A stretch of 62,000 nucleotides of DNA from Cristatella mucedo (Eukaryota > Bryozoa > Phylactolaemata > Cristatellidae). The translations under genes and the position numbers were made by a program. Below are positions 31,790 through 42,435 of this stretch, in pieces. Positions within the stretch are counted from its first letter, which is position 1. Every line of letters begins with the position of its first letter. The stretch is from positions 1,905,001 through 1,967,000 of the forward strand of contig WPIO01000061.1 in NCBI GenBank assembly GCA_009760855.2, read 5' to 3'. The notes below the pieces were generated by a model. The model did no database searches, was not told where the DNA came from, and saw only the letters and a list, made by a program, of their open reading frames with translations.

Positions 31790-32635
31790 CTATTCATCTT
31801 TGAAGAACGGTAGGTATAAGGCATAGGGTAGTTGTCAGATACTGGGCAATTGACTTAGACATAAGGTCAGTTCTGACATACTTTAGGGTGGCAAATGATT
31901 TAAGAAAGGGTTGAAATATTATGAGCCCTGTGGCAATTTTACCATTTTGATGGACTCTATGATCTTACCAAAAATGCTGACACAAATCTAGAGAAACAAT
32001 CTGCTAGTTGGTCACAAGGATTGCTGTATCAGGTGCTAAATAAAGTGAGCGGTTGTGCAGGCAATTGTGTCGTACAAGAGTTGACTGTCACGTGAGTGTA
32101 CCTTTTGAAAATGCATCTTAAATGGCATGCAGGACACATAGTTTGAATCCAGCCTTAGGAGTTTGTCCCCCCACAGATGTCGGCGTCAGCCCCTTAGGAC
32201 CTTCGGTATGCCTCTGCGGACTGTGTGACATAGCAGCTGACTTGCAGACGTCCTGCAACTAGTTACTATCATTGAGCACTGCTTTGTACAATCTGATTGT
32301 GTTTTATCACTGCAGCAGCCTCCTCCGTCACTGACAGCTCAGGACCAGTGATTCGAGAACATGCTTCGGGCCTTCGACGTGACGAAAGTACCTTACCGTG
32401 CGTGACTGTTGCAGCTCATCAGCCTAGATACGTTAGCAGAAACTGGTGTGGCAGCATCAAAGTAGAATTTCGAAATCATCAGGTGCAGAAGCTGTAAGTA
32501 AGCAGTTGGTGGTTTTGAACCAACATCGAGCGCTACCGGTTGTACATCCTGTGTTTTATATGTGTGAAGTACCACGTAGGTTAATTCATTTAAAGTACTC
32601 TAATCGTGCATTATATTGCGTTTAATGGGGTGGTG
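31790..32635. other. Unassigned sequence
   Basis: No family recognised. Confidence 0.4.
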
Positions 32636-32639
32636 TCCT

Positions 32640-33640
32640 ACCACGAAGTTCCTTATTTGAAAAGAAAAAAATGACCAGCTTCCACGTTTCTGAAAACTTG
32701 ACGTCTAGCAATCCTTTAAAACCTCCAACAATGTAAAACATATCATCTACCAGAGAACTCTGAACGTTAAGAGCACAGTCTAATTTGTCCCACATATTTC
32801 TATGGTACTAAAGTTCTGCCTTCGGCTTGGCTGCTGCATGGCCTCAGCTGGCTCCAAGCTGCAGTCCCGGTGTTCATGAAAACTCTTTAACCGCCACAAA
32901 TATGGGCTTCGGATCGCTGTCATACTACGAACAGAAATGGAGCCCATGAATCTTGTAAGCATGTGGCAAGCCAACATTCTGTAAAATGAGTTAGACATTC
33001 CTAATCATGATTCCTTGAATTCAGCACAGCCGCCCAACACCGGAAGTTGAGAAGCAAACCATACCACTACACTTTCAAAACCAAAAAGTCTTCCTTAAAA
33101 CCACCTTCATTCATTTGTTTGCAAACATACTTCATCCTCTTGTTCCAGCCAAGGAGATAAAAGTGGGAGTCATCAGTCCACAGTGCTCTGCTCTACTGTT
33201 CAGCTCTTATCTCCACTGTTTAGCTGCCTAGTGATGGTATCTGGCAGCAAAATCTAGCCTTGCTTTTTTGTGGTGCACAGTTAACAATGGCTTGCACTTG
33301 GCCACCCACTGTGTTCTGTCCTTGTTCCTTGGGCCGTCTATTCATGGTATTTGGCTAATGGCTGATAGGTAGCTTAGTATAGACTCTTTCTAGAGAACAG
33401 TGCATTTAGCAGTAGCAAACCTGTCCTTCAGAGCCATGCTTTTTAGGAGCCGGTGCTCCCTCGGAGAAGTTCGTTGAGGGCTATCATAGTGGGCATTACT
33501 ATGTACTGCCATAGTATATAGATGTTTCATAATACCCAACAATGCCCCAACAATGCCATCCTAGATTTTCAGCTACCTTGCGATTTCTCGGTTTGAATTG
33601 ACTCGTCCATGGAGCTATATCCCAACCACTCTTGTGCCTT
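32640..33640 (-). pseudogene. Tc1/mariner-type transposase pseudogene
   Basis: Cut-and-paste DNA transposase remnant. On the minus strand, in order over about 1 kb, are a helix-turn-helix segment (NREIAR at 33576-33600), a SPREHRLLKSMALKDRFATAK stretch near 33405-33475, KPLLTVHHKKARLDFA at 33240-33302, LWTDDSHFYL with the first catalytic aspartate near 33165-33180, and a C-terminal MWDKLDCAL ... SLVDDM near 32735-32805. The second catalytic aspartate segment (family pattern QQDNDPKH) is unrecognisable, and several stops and frameshifts occur. The length matches a full Tc1 transposase (about 320-340 codons). Terminal inverted repeats were not found. Confidence 0.75.
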
Positions 33641-33644
33641 CAGA

Positions 33645-34505
33645 AACCTGTGCAACTGGAGCATGATCTGGTCACCCGCCAAGTGGCAATATGCCACAGA
33701 TAGGTCCTTACAGATCATAGATGACATCCGGTACCATAGCTCATCATTGGCCGAGGCTTCGTCGATGACGATGCAAAGGAAAAATAGGTTTTCTTCTGAA
33801 TGACCGAGAGGTTTTGGTGACGTGACCAGACATTCTCATCTATTTACACAGGAACCACTCAATTGGTTGCCGGCAAATGACGTTACTCACGAAGCCAAAC
33901 GTCGCAAACTGTGACTCAAGCCAACATCCGATTGACGGATTGTTACAGTTTTATAATGAGTAGCTTAATGACTTTCGCGACTGCGGGCATTAGCAACAAC
34001 CAAACTCGGAGCCATGTATTAGGTGCTTAGTTGGTTTGGAGGGCAATGTGTTCATGGGAATGACTGTATCTGTAGTAGGAAGTCTAGCTCTATTCTGTTC
34101 TCTCAGAAACTTAAAGCCACAACAGGGGCGGCAGTTTTCCAGCAAGCGGTAAGCTGTCGGTGTGCCTAGGCATCTGTCGGTGAATGTGGAAGAGGGCGCC
34201 ATAGCTGAGTAAAGCGGCATATGTTTGCTGTGTCGTACATGGTTAAAAACTTGTGCTTAGTTAATTAGAATTTCCAAAACCAAATGTAAGCTTTTGAGGA
34301 ATAACTAACGTTGCATGTATGCCAGCCAAAGAATAGGTGAGGGATACATAGGAGATAACCTTGGGCATAGTGTTAAGCATGGTAGTTGAACGCAGTTAAT
34401 CGCTGAATCGGGGTTTTTGGTTCCTTTGTTGGGGCAGGCTTGATGTAGCAGCATCCCATTGTAGAGATTATGTAGCAACAGAATAAAGACTCAAAGCACT
34501 TGCGA
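33645..34505. other. Unassigned sequence
   Basis: No feature recognised; may include the eroded 5' side of the Tc1 element. Confidence 0.35.
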
Positions 34506-34509
34506 CCTT

Positions 34510-34700
34510 CAATGTTGGATGGTACCCTTCATCGGGTATATCGAAGCATGATTAATGAATGTCTATCGTATAAAGTAAATTATTTATAATGTATCATAAA
34601 TAATTATGATGATAAAACTTTTATGTAGAAATTTATTGCTACCGAGATAGTCATCATTTTTGGATATAATTTTTAGCACTGTCTGAATAATAAAAAGTGG
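34510..34700. repeat. Dispersed repeat, copy 2 (first copy 28890-29100)
   Basis: See the partner for shared blocks; it is followed at once by tRNA-like sequence. Confidence 0.5.
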
Positions 34701-34752
34701 CTACGGTGCTTAACCCGACCAAGGTCTGGCTGAGGTCGTGGACTCAAACAAC
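34697..34752 (+). mobile_element. Decayed tRNA-like SINE head
   Basis: Contains GTGGCTACGGTGCTTAAC (A-box region) and GAGGTCGTGGACTCAAAC (B-box region, two changes from consensus), resembling the SINE at 26.7 kb over GAGGTCGTGG. Decayed. Confidence 0.4.
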
Positions 34753-34794
34753 GTGGCATGTGTAAAGCGGCTGAGTAGTGATTTATTTCTCTTC

Positions 34795-35350
34795 ACACCA
34801 CTTCTCGCTTACCTGCACTGGCTCCCGGTAAAGTAAGGCATCGACTTCAAGGTTTTGTCGCTTACTTTTAATTTCCTTCATTCTTTGCCTCCAGACTACC
34901 TATCAGATATACTGCCCCACATGGCTAAGCATCGTACCGTTTTTAAATCTAGCTGTTTACCTATGCCTTGTGCAAACCTCAAATCCTACGAAGACATTTT
35001 GTTCTACGCTCCCAAAGGCTAGAACTCACTCCCTACTTCCATCACGAAATCCCCTGACTTGACCACCTTAAAAAAGAACTTAAAAATGCACCTATTTATG
35101 ACAGCATTTATGATTATTTTATTCATTATTTTATTTATGATCAGCATTGTGGGTCTATGTAATTCGTCCTTTATGTGCTTTTGCATGCTGTCACAGTTGC
35201 ATGCTGCCACTAACCACACCTGCATACTGACCCTGTGCATGTCACATCTAACCATATTATTCGTGTTGTTTATCAAGCATGATAATTCTCACCATTCGAA
35301 CTTGTTTTCTTTGTGGTAAATGTAAAGTGCCTAGAAGGAGATTTAGTTCG
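34795..35350 (+). mobile_element. LINE-B copy B3, 3' fragment
   Basis: Matches the RT C-terminus and 3' UTR of LINE-B (CTTCTCGCTTACCTGCACTGG, ACCTTAAAAAAGAACTTAAA, CATGCTGACCCTGTGCATG-like blocks). Frames are broken. Confidence 0.75.
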
Positions 35351-35512
35351 CTGAGCATGCATTATGAAGTGTGTTCTCATAATTTTTACGGCTGTTCTGT
35401 GTCTGCAAAAAAACGAAAACCTTGACTTCGCTTTGGGACTACATCGGAAAGATGGAGAGTATAATCTATGAAAAGAAGTAGAAAGCTCATAGATAGCTGG
35501 TGTGCCTCTCAT

Positions 35513-35641
35513 GCTTTAATGATTCCCGAATGACTGCTTGCCGTTGACATTAACCAAGTCAAATGTTCCGAGGATATGCTTTAAAGACTCCCGGATGACT
35601 GCTGCCCGTTGACAGTAGTCCTATGAAATGTTCGGTCGTAC
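35513..35641. repeat. 65-bp tandem duplication
   Basis: Two adjacent units, 35513-35577 and 35578-35641, share GCTTTAA, CCCG.ATGACTGC, CCCGTTGACA-like and AAATGTTC blocks. It lies just upstream of the KIX-domain exons. Confidence 0.6.
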
Positions 35642-35710
35642 GTTGGTGTTAGTCACGACGTATGGCATGTAAACTAAACTGTTCTTTTTTCTACCTCACT
35701 ATGTCATCAG

Positions 35711-36119
35711 GTTCAAAGAACTAGTCCGTTCATGCGATGGGCAAGTTATGCCTGGCATGCATATGAATCTTGTGGCACAATTTGCCCAAAAGATCGAGAT
35801 GAAACTGTACGAAGCTGCTGAGAGCTACGTAAGTTGAAGGGCAAGCGATTGGCCAAGTTTCGTTGCCCTGTTTGAGCTGCTTGCAAGCAGAGCAAGGGCA
35901 CACTGGCTTTGAGCTGTCCATCTAGATTGATGCTTGCTGCTCATATTGCGGCCCTGTGTGGCTAACCGAGTGTTCGCTCATTTGCAGGACGAGTACTGCC
36001 GCTTGGTGGCAGAGAAGATATGTGTAATTGAAAGTGAGCTTGACAGGATGTGGAAATATTATGTCCCTGAAACGTCACCTTTTGCTGTCCATTCTGCACC
36101 TTCTGATTGCAGCACACCA
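35711..36119 (+). CDS. CBP/p300-type KIX domain, two exons
   Basis: Exon 1 is 35711-35828 (acceptor ATCAG, donor GTAAGT) and exon 2 is 35988-36119 (acceptor TTTGCAG, donor GTGAGT); the 159-bp intron falls between codons. Joined in frame they give helices 2 and 3 of a KIX domain: MNLVAQFAQKIEMKLYEAAES then DEYCRLVAEKICVIESEL. In CBP/p300 the same intron position precedes DEYYHLLAEKI. KIX domains bind activators such as phosphorylated CREB in the nucleus. Both exons are open and both splice sites strong. Helix 1 and all other CBP domains (TAZ, bromodomain, HAT) were not found in the window, so this may be a gene fragment or part of a gene with huge introns. MED15 is a less good match. Confidence 0.75.
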
Positions 36120-36279
36120 GTGAGTCCTGTCGGAATTGAGAGCGGTTAGTAGCAGAGAGGTGCCTTGCTTGCAGGGCCCCTGTGCATCAACCCAGCGGAA
36201 TCTGTTGATATGCAGCCGAGGTGGATATTCTACCTAGTGGTTGGGAATCGGGAGGCCTCCCCTGATACCCTGTTGCAGT

Positions 36280-36600
36280 GTGCCTCGATATCAAAGTTTG
36301 CACTTTCGTCTGGCAACCTCTCATCGGTCTAGCTTCTGGTATCTTTAAGAAATACTTTATCGGCAGCTGGACGTCTTAACACCCTCATATCAGCATTGAG
36401 ACTCTAATGGTTTAAATGTGTCTCTAACCAACCTTGAATTCTTTGGATACTGCCCGACCAATGCTGATGCTCCCCAAGCCTAGAACTCACTGCCGTGTGA
36501 TGCACCGATACGTTCTGATAAGATGCCATTTTTAAGGGAGCTAAGAAAACCCACCTGCTGTTTAGTGTGTTAGTAAAAATAGTGTTAATATTGCATCGTT
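36280..36600 (+). mobile_element. Decayed CR1-like LINE 3' fragment
   Basis: Has the order of a CR1-type 3' end: a region like the final RT codons, CCTAGAACTCACTGCCG and a TTTAAGGGAGCTAAGAAAACC block. It is not clearly LINE-A or LINE-B. Confidence 0.4.
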
Positions 36601-36804
36601 TGTCCGGCTCCCTAAGAGAACTTAGCTCATTCTATGGGCTTTTCAGATTGCTCCAATAGAATCAATACCCCTAGGTTTACTAACATGTACGATCACAAGC
36701 ACGACCAAGCAAACAAGTATGGTCACTCATGGTCCCCAGTTAGTTTGACCTGCTTCCTGTAACATGCACTTAATCATGCAATGGTTAGCATGTAAAACAC
36801 ACCG

Positions 36805-37700
36805 GATGTAATGTAATGTATCTCAAACCTCAAATCCTTTGGAGACCGTGCATTTAGTTCGTATGCTCCCAAAGCCTGGAACTCCCTCCCGACCTGTGTC
36901 AGCACAACCCTTGACCTGACTACATTTAAAAAGAACTTAAAAACACACCTATTTAGGACAGCATTTAGTGGGTCTTTATGATTCGTCCTTGATGTGCTTA
37001 TGTGTGCTGACACTGTGCATGCTGCCACTAACCACCTTTGCATGCTGACCCTGTGCATGTCTCCCCTAACCATGTTATTCATTTGATTTGTTTATCAAGC
37101 ATGATTTTACTCACCATTCAATTGCCTTTCCCTTTGCAACAAATGTAAAGTGCCTAGAGTGAGATTAAGTTCTCTGAGGGTGCTTTATCAATTACATTAT
37201 TATTATTATTATTATTATTATCTCCGTCTGTAACTCCACAAAGTAATAAAGACCACGCGGGTGTTACACAGGAAAGTTGTGTATAGCACACTTACAGCCT
37301 AAGCAGCTTTCGGTATGCATTCGGTAGCCAACAGACTTCGTCTCACGTAAAAAAAGAGAAAGTGGGAAGCATAGCCGAGTCAGGAGAGTAGTTGAGGTAG
37401 TGAGTAGCACGGAAGTAGCAGCTCAGAACCGTTGAAAACGATGAGCCATAGTTGGCAGCAGAAGATTTGTAGTTACGCAAGAAATGTGGAAGTGAGTTCC
37501 ACAGTCTAGGACCGGCAAAGCTAAAGATTCTGCCGCCAACGGTTTTTAAGCAGAGGAATAGAATAGCTTATGTATTGTCCACACAGTACCTGAGGGCCTG
37601 AACAGGCTGAAACTGGTGCAGTAGTTCAGCTAGGTACGAAGGAGCCAAGCCACGGCGGCCTTGCAGGTCAGCGTAAGGACTTTGCTCTGTATATGAAGAG
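36805..37700 (-). mobile_element. LINE-A copy A5, interrupted by a LINE-B
   Basis: The terminal TGTAA repeats (36806-36818) and TATCTC (36819-36824) lie left of the nested LINE-B, and the LINE-A 3' UTR resumes at 37219 with TATCTCCGTCTGTAACTCC. It continues to about 37700 (RT C-terminus, minus strand). Confidence 0.85.
36825..37218 (+). mobile_element. LINE-B copy B4 nested in LINE-A
   Basis: A 394-bp 3' fragment of LINE-B ending in (ATT)n at 37191-37218. It is flanked by TATCTC on both sides (36819-36824 and 37219-37224), a 6-bp target-site duplication. LINE-B was therefore active after LINE-A had inserted here. Confidence 0.88.
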
Positions 37701-37719
37701 ATGTATCTTTAGCTTATTT

Positions 37720-38420
37720 TTAACAGTAGCTAATTCATCAGAGGTATTAACTGTAGCCAGCAGCTAGTATAGTCACATTTGTGGTGCAAATAAGCTCAGT
37801 CACCAAAAGATCTCATTTTAATGTAACGACAGCAAGATGACGGTATGCTAGACAGCAAGTGGTGTGAGAGCACTGGAGGACATGTACATCAGAAAGGTAG
37901 GCTTGTGCCGGCGAGTGAAGTGACATGTGAGACTGATTGAGTCGTACTTGAAATCGATCGAAGCTTAATAGGGAGCCATTGAAGCTCAGATAGAAATGGT
38001 GCAATGTGGCAGCCACGCCGTCGACCAGTGACTAGCCGAGTGACTGGAGTTTTTTTCGCCAGCTGCAGACAATTGGGAACCTAAGCAGGCAATCCTGAAG
38101 AACGATCGTGATAATCTAGAGGCACAGTTCCAAACCTGTGAATTTGTCATGTGAAAGTACACGGACTTCACTGGAGTCACTGTGTTTCTTTAATTAGAGG
38201 TAGTTTTGAAATTAAAGTGCCTTGATTAGATAAGTAAGACATCACGGTTGTGATGCTAGCTGAACCAATCTTGAGGGTAAGGTCGTCCAATTTTTGGTTG
38301 GCACTAGGTTTGCCCTTCTGGATTAGGTTGATCTTATGATCGCCAAGGTTTTGCCCCGTCCTATCGGATAATCTTTTGCACGCTTACCCTAGTGGCACTG
38401 TGTAATCTGATCTCAAACCC
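37720..38420 (-). mobile_element. CR1-like LINE remnant, family distinct from A and B
   Basis: On the minus strand a pattern like a CR1 RT C-terminus is seen (LHHFYLSFNGSLLSFDRFQV ... PAQAYLSDVHV, the equivalent of a LHWLP..QRIDF ... APAYLSDLL segment). It differs in sequence from both main families. Broken. Confidence 0.5.
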
Positions 38421-38774
38421 ATGGAAACGCTAATTTTCATAATGTGCCTTGAAAGAGGTGCATTTCTCTTAGGGTGTTATGCAGGTTTCATATAGTATTA
38501 ACATTATTAGTATCGATATTGGGAATAAAAAAACGACTGAAGCCTTCAGAATGTCGTTAATCTTTGCCCTGCAGTGGTCATAAGAGCAGCATAAGTCTGC
38601 CTGATGGTGCTGCAGCACTGCTGCCTCGTCCATTCGGTACAGTGGCAACAGCTGTGGCCCTCGAGAGAAGGATAACGGTTGCCTGTTAAAATTGTCATTT
38701 GCATAAACAAATCCTTCTTGGCAATAGTTGTACATGCAGTTCAAGGATGATGCCTTTGCTTGTACAGCTAGTGT

Positions 38775-40345
38775 TGTTATAATAATAGTAATCCACGTGA
38801 TAAAGTGCCCTCGGAGAAATCAAATCTCTGTCTAGGTGCTTCACGTTTGCTGCAAAGGGAACCGCAATTGAATGGTTAGTAATATCATGCTTGATAAACA
38901 ACATGAATGACATGGTGAGGGGTTACATGAATAGGGCCAGCATGCAAATGTGGTTAGTGGCAGCATGCACAGTGTCAGCATGCATAAGCACATTAAGGAT
39001 GAATCACATGGACCCGCTAAATGCTGTCCTAAATAGGTGTGTTCTTTTTAGTTCTTTTCAAAGTTCTTTTTTAATGTGGTAAAATCAGGGGATGTTCTGA
39101 TGCAAGTCGAGAAGGAGTTCCGGGCTTTGGGAGCATACGAACTAAATGCACGGTCTCCAAAGGATTTGAAGTTTGGATGAGGTATTGGTAAATTGTTGGA
39201 TTCAAAAAATCAGGTGGTGCGATGCTTGGCCTGATAGGGAAGTAGATCTGAGAGATAGGCTGGAGCCAAAGAATAAAGTGACCTAAAAGTGTGTGATAAA
39301 ACCTTGAAGTCGATACGTTGCTTGACTGGTAGCCAGTGCATGTCGGCGAGAAGTGACGTGATGTGGCAACTTCTAGGCTCACGACAGACAAGCCTAGCTG
39401 CAGAGTTTTGCACCAGCTGTAATCGCCTGATTGCGCATGCCACTAGGCTAGCAAGCAGTGAGTTTCAGAAGTCAAGACGGGATGCCACAAATGCATGGAC
39501 CAACTTGGACGTGGTATCCTATCTAAATCCTATCCTATCTAAACAAGCCCGAATTTTAGCAATGTTACGTAGCTGAAAGTAGGCAGAGTTGACTCTGGAG
39601 CTGATGTGGTCGTCTAGCGAGAGGTAACTTTGGAACATGACACCTAGATTTCGAGCTGATTCAACAGGAGGTATGCTGGCAGAGCCAATTTTATGCGTTA
39701 GGCGTTCCAACTTCTGACTCACACTTGCTTCATTAATAACTAGTAAGTTAGTTTTATCATTTTACAATTTAAGACAATTTGCTTCCATCCATGTGTGGAT
39801 GTCATCAATACATGCAGCAAGTGAGTTGAGAGAATTCGACGAGCTGTACGGCTAGGAGGGATCAAAGGAAAGGTACAACTGAGTGTCATCCACGTTGAAG
39901 AAAAAGCCTAGATTGTGCTTGACAATGACGTCAGCACGAGGGATATGATAAACCGTGAAAAGAACCTGTCCTAGCACGGAGCCCTGCGGTACCGTGGATT
40001 TCAGAGGTACCTCGGATGATCTTTGTCCATTCGCAACAATACTTTGGAGTCTCCCACTGAGATAGGTCCTGAACCATTTCAGAGCAGTGCGAGTGATGCC
40101 CAGGCGAAATGAGAGGTGCTCTAGAACAACTTTGCCATCAATAATATCAAAAGGTGCCGAAAGATCGAGCAAAGCAAGCAGGGACACTTTACCTATGTCT
40201 GCATTCCTAGGTAGGTCGTTGTACACCCTAAGCAATGCTGACTCTGTGGAGTGATTAGATCTAAAGCCAGACTAGAACCTTCGAGCAGGTTGGAAGTTTC
40301 AATATATGAATTAAGCTGGTCAGCCACGACCTGTTGCAGTGTTTC
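38775..40345 (-). mobile_element. LINE-B copy B5
   Basis: Starts (3' side) at an AATAATAGTAAT tail (38775) and runs through the 3' UTR, the thumb region (39210-39443) and the RT core (39852-40235: LLDLSAPFDIID, TVPQGSVLGQVLF, VDDTQLYLSF). The catalytic box reads NVDD where active copies have YADD or FADD. Several frame changes; inactive. Confidence 0.85.
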
Positions 40346-40601
40346 GTTCCAGTTGTTTCGTTCAAGCAGTGTAGTCTATATATAGAATTGTAAAGCTAGA
40401 ACTTGTCAACCTACTCTAAATGTCAAGTATGTCGCCCTCTCACCTGAAATTGCACAGCTTTCCCAGCCTGTCGGCAAGGCACTGACATGGTGCCGTATCA
40501 CAGCAGCCATGCTATTCACTGTCTAGCCACATGTGCTTACGACTCTCCGAAGGGCTAGCTGGAAAAACATGGCTAGAGCTTACTGACCTCACCTGTTTTA
40601 G

Positions 40602-40790
40602 AAGGAGCCTTTACCGGAAGGAAATGTGAAGTCGGAGTGGAAGACTCGGTCACTAGATGCAGTTCTCGTGCGCTGCTTGCTTGCAGACCATTCACCTGAT
40701 TTGGTCTCGACTGCTGAAGCCTATGAGGAAGTGAAGTCAGAGGTCAGAAAACAATTGCCTGGACCTCCACTGCAATCAAGGGGGCTCTGA
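40602..40790 (+). CDS. Exon-like open frame, duplicated at 41818-42006 (unrecognised)
   Basis: Follows an acceptor-like CACCTGTTTTAG and stays open for 62 codons (KEPLPEGNVKSEWK ... HSPDLVSTAEAYEEVKSEV) to TGA. The copy at 41818-42006 has the same length, the same acceptor and no indel; differences between the copies keep the frame. It looks like a terminal coding exon. No domain was recognised and the upstream exon was not found. Confidence 0.4.
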   Translation, partial: KEPLPEGNVKSEWKTRSLDAVLVRCLLADHSPDLVSTAEAYEEVKSEVRKQLPGPPLQSRGL

Positions 40791-40856
40791 TGCTGTGAGC
40801 TCCACTCCATCCGCTAATGCTTTGCCCTGCTCGGTCTACTCTCAGCTGTGGTATGT

Positions 40857-40861
40857 GGGGT

Positions 40862-40892
<31 letters not shown>

Positions 40893-40990
40893 AGTGTGTG
40901 TGTGTGTGTGCGTGCCTGCCTGCCTTTCTCTGTATGTGAGTGTGTGTGTGTGTGTGTGTTCGCGTGTGTGTGTGTTCATGCGTGAATATG
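40857..40990. repeat. GT microsatellite
   Basis: Long GT runs with interruptions; the copy of this repeat unit at 42.07-42.2 kb has only a short version. Confidence 0.95.
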
Positions 40991-41129
40991 AATGTACGTA
41001 TGAGCTCATGGTTTTGTTCATGAGCAGACCTGGCTTTATAAACATATAACGAGTAGCCTAGCCATCGCTAATATTACTGCAGGTACTGGCCAAATATGCA
41101 TGAGCGAATTACTGATTAGCATGAAATCT

Positions 41130-41800
41130 GCGCATGTAGTTGTACGTTTGAATTCGTGTAAATGGCAGGGTAAAGACGGGTTACTACCACTACAAAAATT
41201 TGGCTCTGCCATTGCAGCCAGTCGGAGCTCTTGGTGTCGACAATGACTAACGTAGCTGAGACGTATGATAAGCAGCAAAAAGTATGGCAACAATTGTCTC
41301 TGCTTTCGACGTAAAAATTAGAATTCGTTAATGAACGATGGAATTTGAGTTATACAGAGTGGTCACGAAGAAAGAATGCCTTGTCTTACGATAGCTCCCG
41401 GTTGCAACCACCCAGGTTGCCAAAAATGGCTCTGGTTACAAACCGGCTCTGTGTTACCAACCCAATCAAATCTAATTGTTGGAGCTTTACAGGTGGTTCG
41501 GTAGCCTTGTAATATATCAATTGGAATACTCACCAGAGTAAGCCTACGTAGTCTTCACGAATTCCAGGCAATACGTGGACAAAGATGTGTAGTTAGCTTA
41601 CTCGAGTGGGCTTCATGTGTTGCTGCAGCTGTTTATGCCCCAACTAAACGGTGCTATAGGTGACAGCTGGACGTATTATAAGCCTGTGGCAGCAGAGTCC
41701 TCTCGAGGTCGGCAAAAGAGCTGAGCGCTTTGTGCTGTCCTGATTGCTCGACGATGGTGCATTTGAGCTCGGCCTCACAGTCTTAGCTATTCCAGATACT
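41130..41800. other. Unassigned spacer between the two direct repeat units
   Basis: No feature recognised. Confidence 0.4.
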
Positions 41801-41801
41801 A

Positions 41802-42328
41802 ACCTTACCTGTTTTAGAAGGAGCCTCTACCGGAAGGAAATGTGAAGTCAGCATGGAAGAGACGGTCACAAGATGCATCTCTCGTGTGCTGGTTGCTTGC
41901 AGACCATTCACCTGATTTGGTCACGACTGCTGAAGCCTATGAGGAAGTGAAGTCAGAGGTCAGAAAACGATTGCCTGGCCCCCCACCGCAATCAAGGGGG
42001 CTCTGATGCTGAGAGCTCCACTCCAGCCACTAATGCTTCGCACTGCCCTGCTTGGTCTACTCTCAGCTGTGGTGTGTGGGGGTGTGTGAGTGATTGTGTT
42101 GGCATTGGCGCATGTGTGTGGTGTAGTGTGGAAGTATGGTTGTTCGTCTCTGCCTGCCTGCCTTTCTCTGTATATGTGTGTTCGCATGTGTGAATGTGAA
42201 TATACATATGTGCTCACGGTTTTGTTCTTGAGCAGACCTGGCTTTAAACATATAACAAGTAGCCTAGCCATCGCTAATATTACTGCAAGTACTGGCCAAA
42301 TATGCATATGCTATATACTGATTAACAT
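41802..42328 (+). repeat. Direct repeat unit 2
   Basis: Pairs with 40585-41120. Ends where LINE-A copy A4 begins, so A4 may have inserted at its edge. Confidence 0.85.
41818..42006 (+). CDS. Exon-like open frame, second copy (unrecognised)
   Basis: Same acceptor (TTACCTGTTTTAG), same 62 codons plus TGA as at 40602-40790. Amino acid differences are concentrated in the first half (SAWKRRSQDASLVCW against SEWKTRSLDAVLVRC); the second half is nearly the same. Confidence 0.4.
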   Translation, partial: KEPLPEGNVKSAWKRRSQDASLVCWLLADHSPDLVTTAEAYEEVKSEVRKRLPGPPPQSRGL

Positions 42329-42435
42329 TCCTCCCCGCTCTAAAAAGCGGCCTCGGGCGACTCCTAGCTTCGTGTGGACCTTTACTTGATTTCTCCGTAA
42401 TACCTTCGGGTATTCCGCTGCTATCTTCGCTGTGA

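Larger units (their letters stand above)
40585..41120 (+). repeat. Direct repeat unit 1 (second unit 41802-42328)
   Basis: About 530 bp repeated 1.2 kb downstream at roughly 85-90% identity by eye, apart from the GT microsatellite it carries (40857-40990). It includes the 189-nt open frame 40602-40790. It could be a segmental duplication or two copies of an unknown repeat. Confidence 0.85.
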
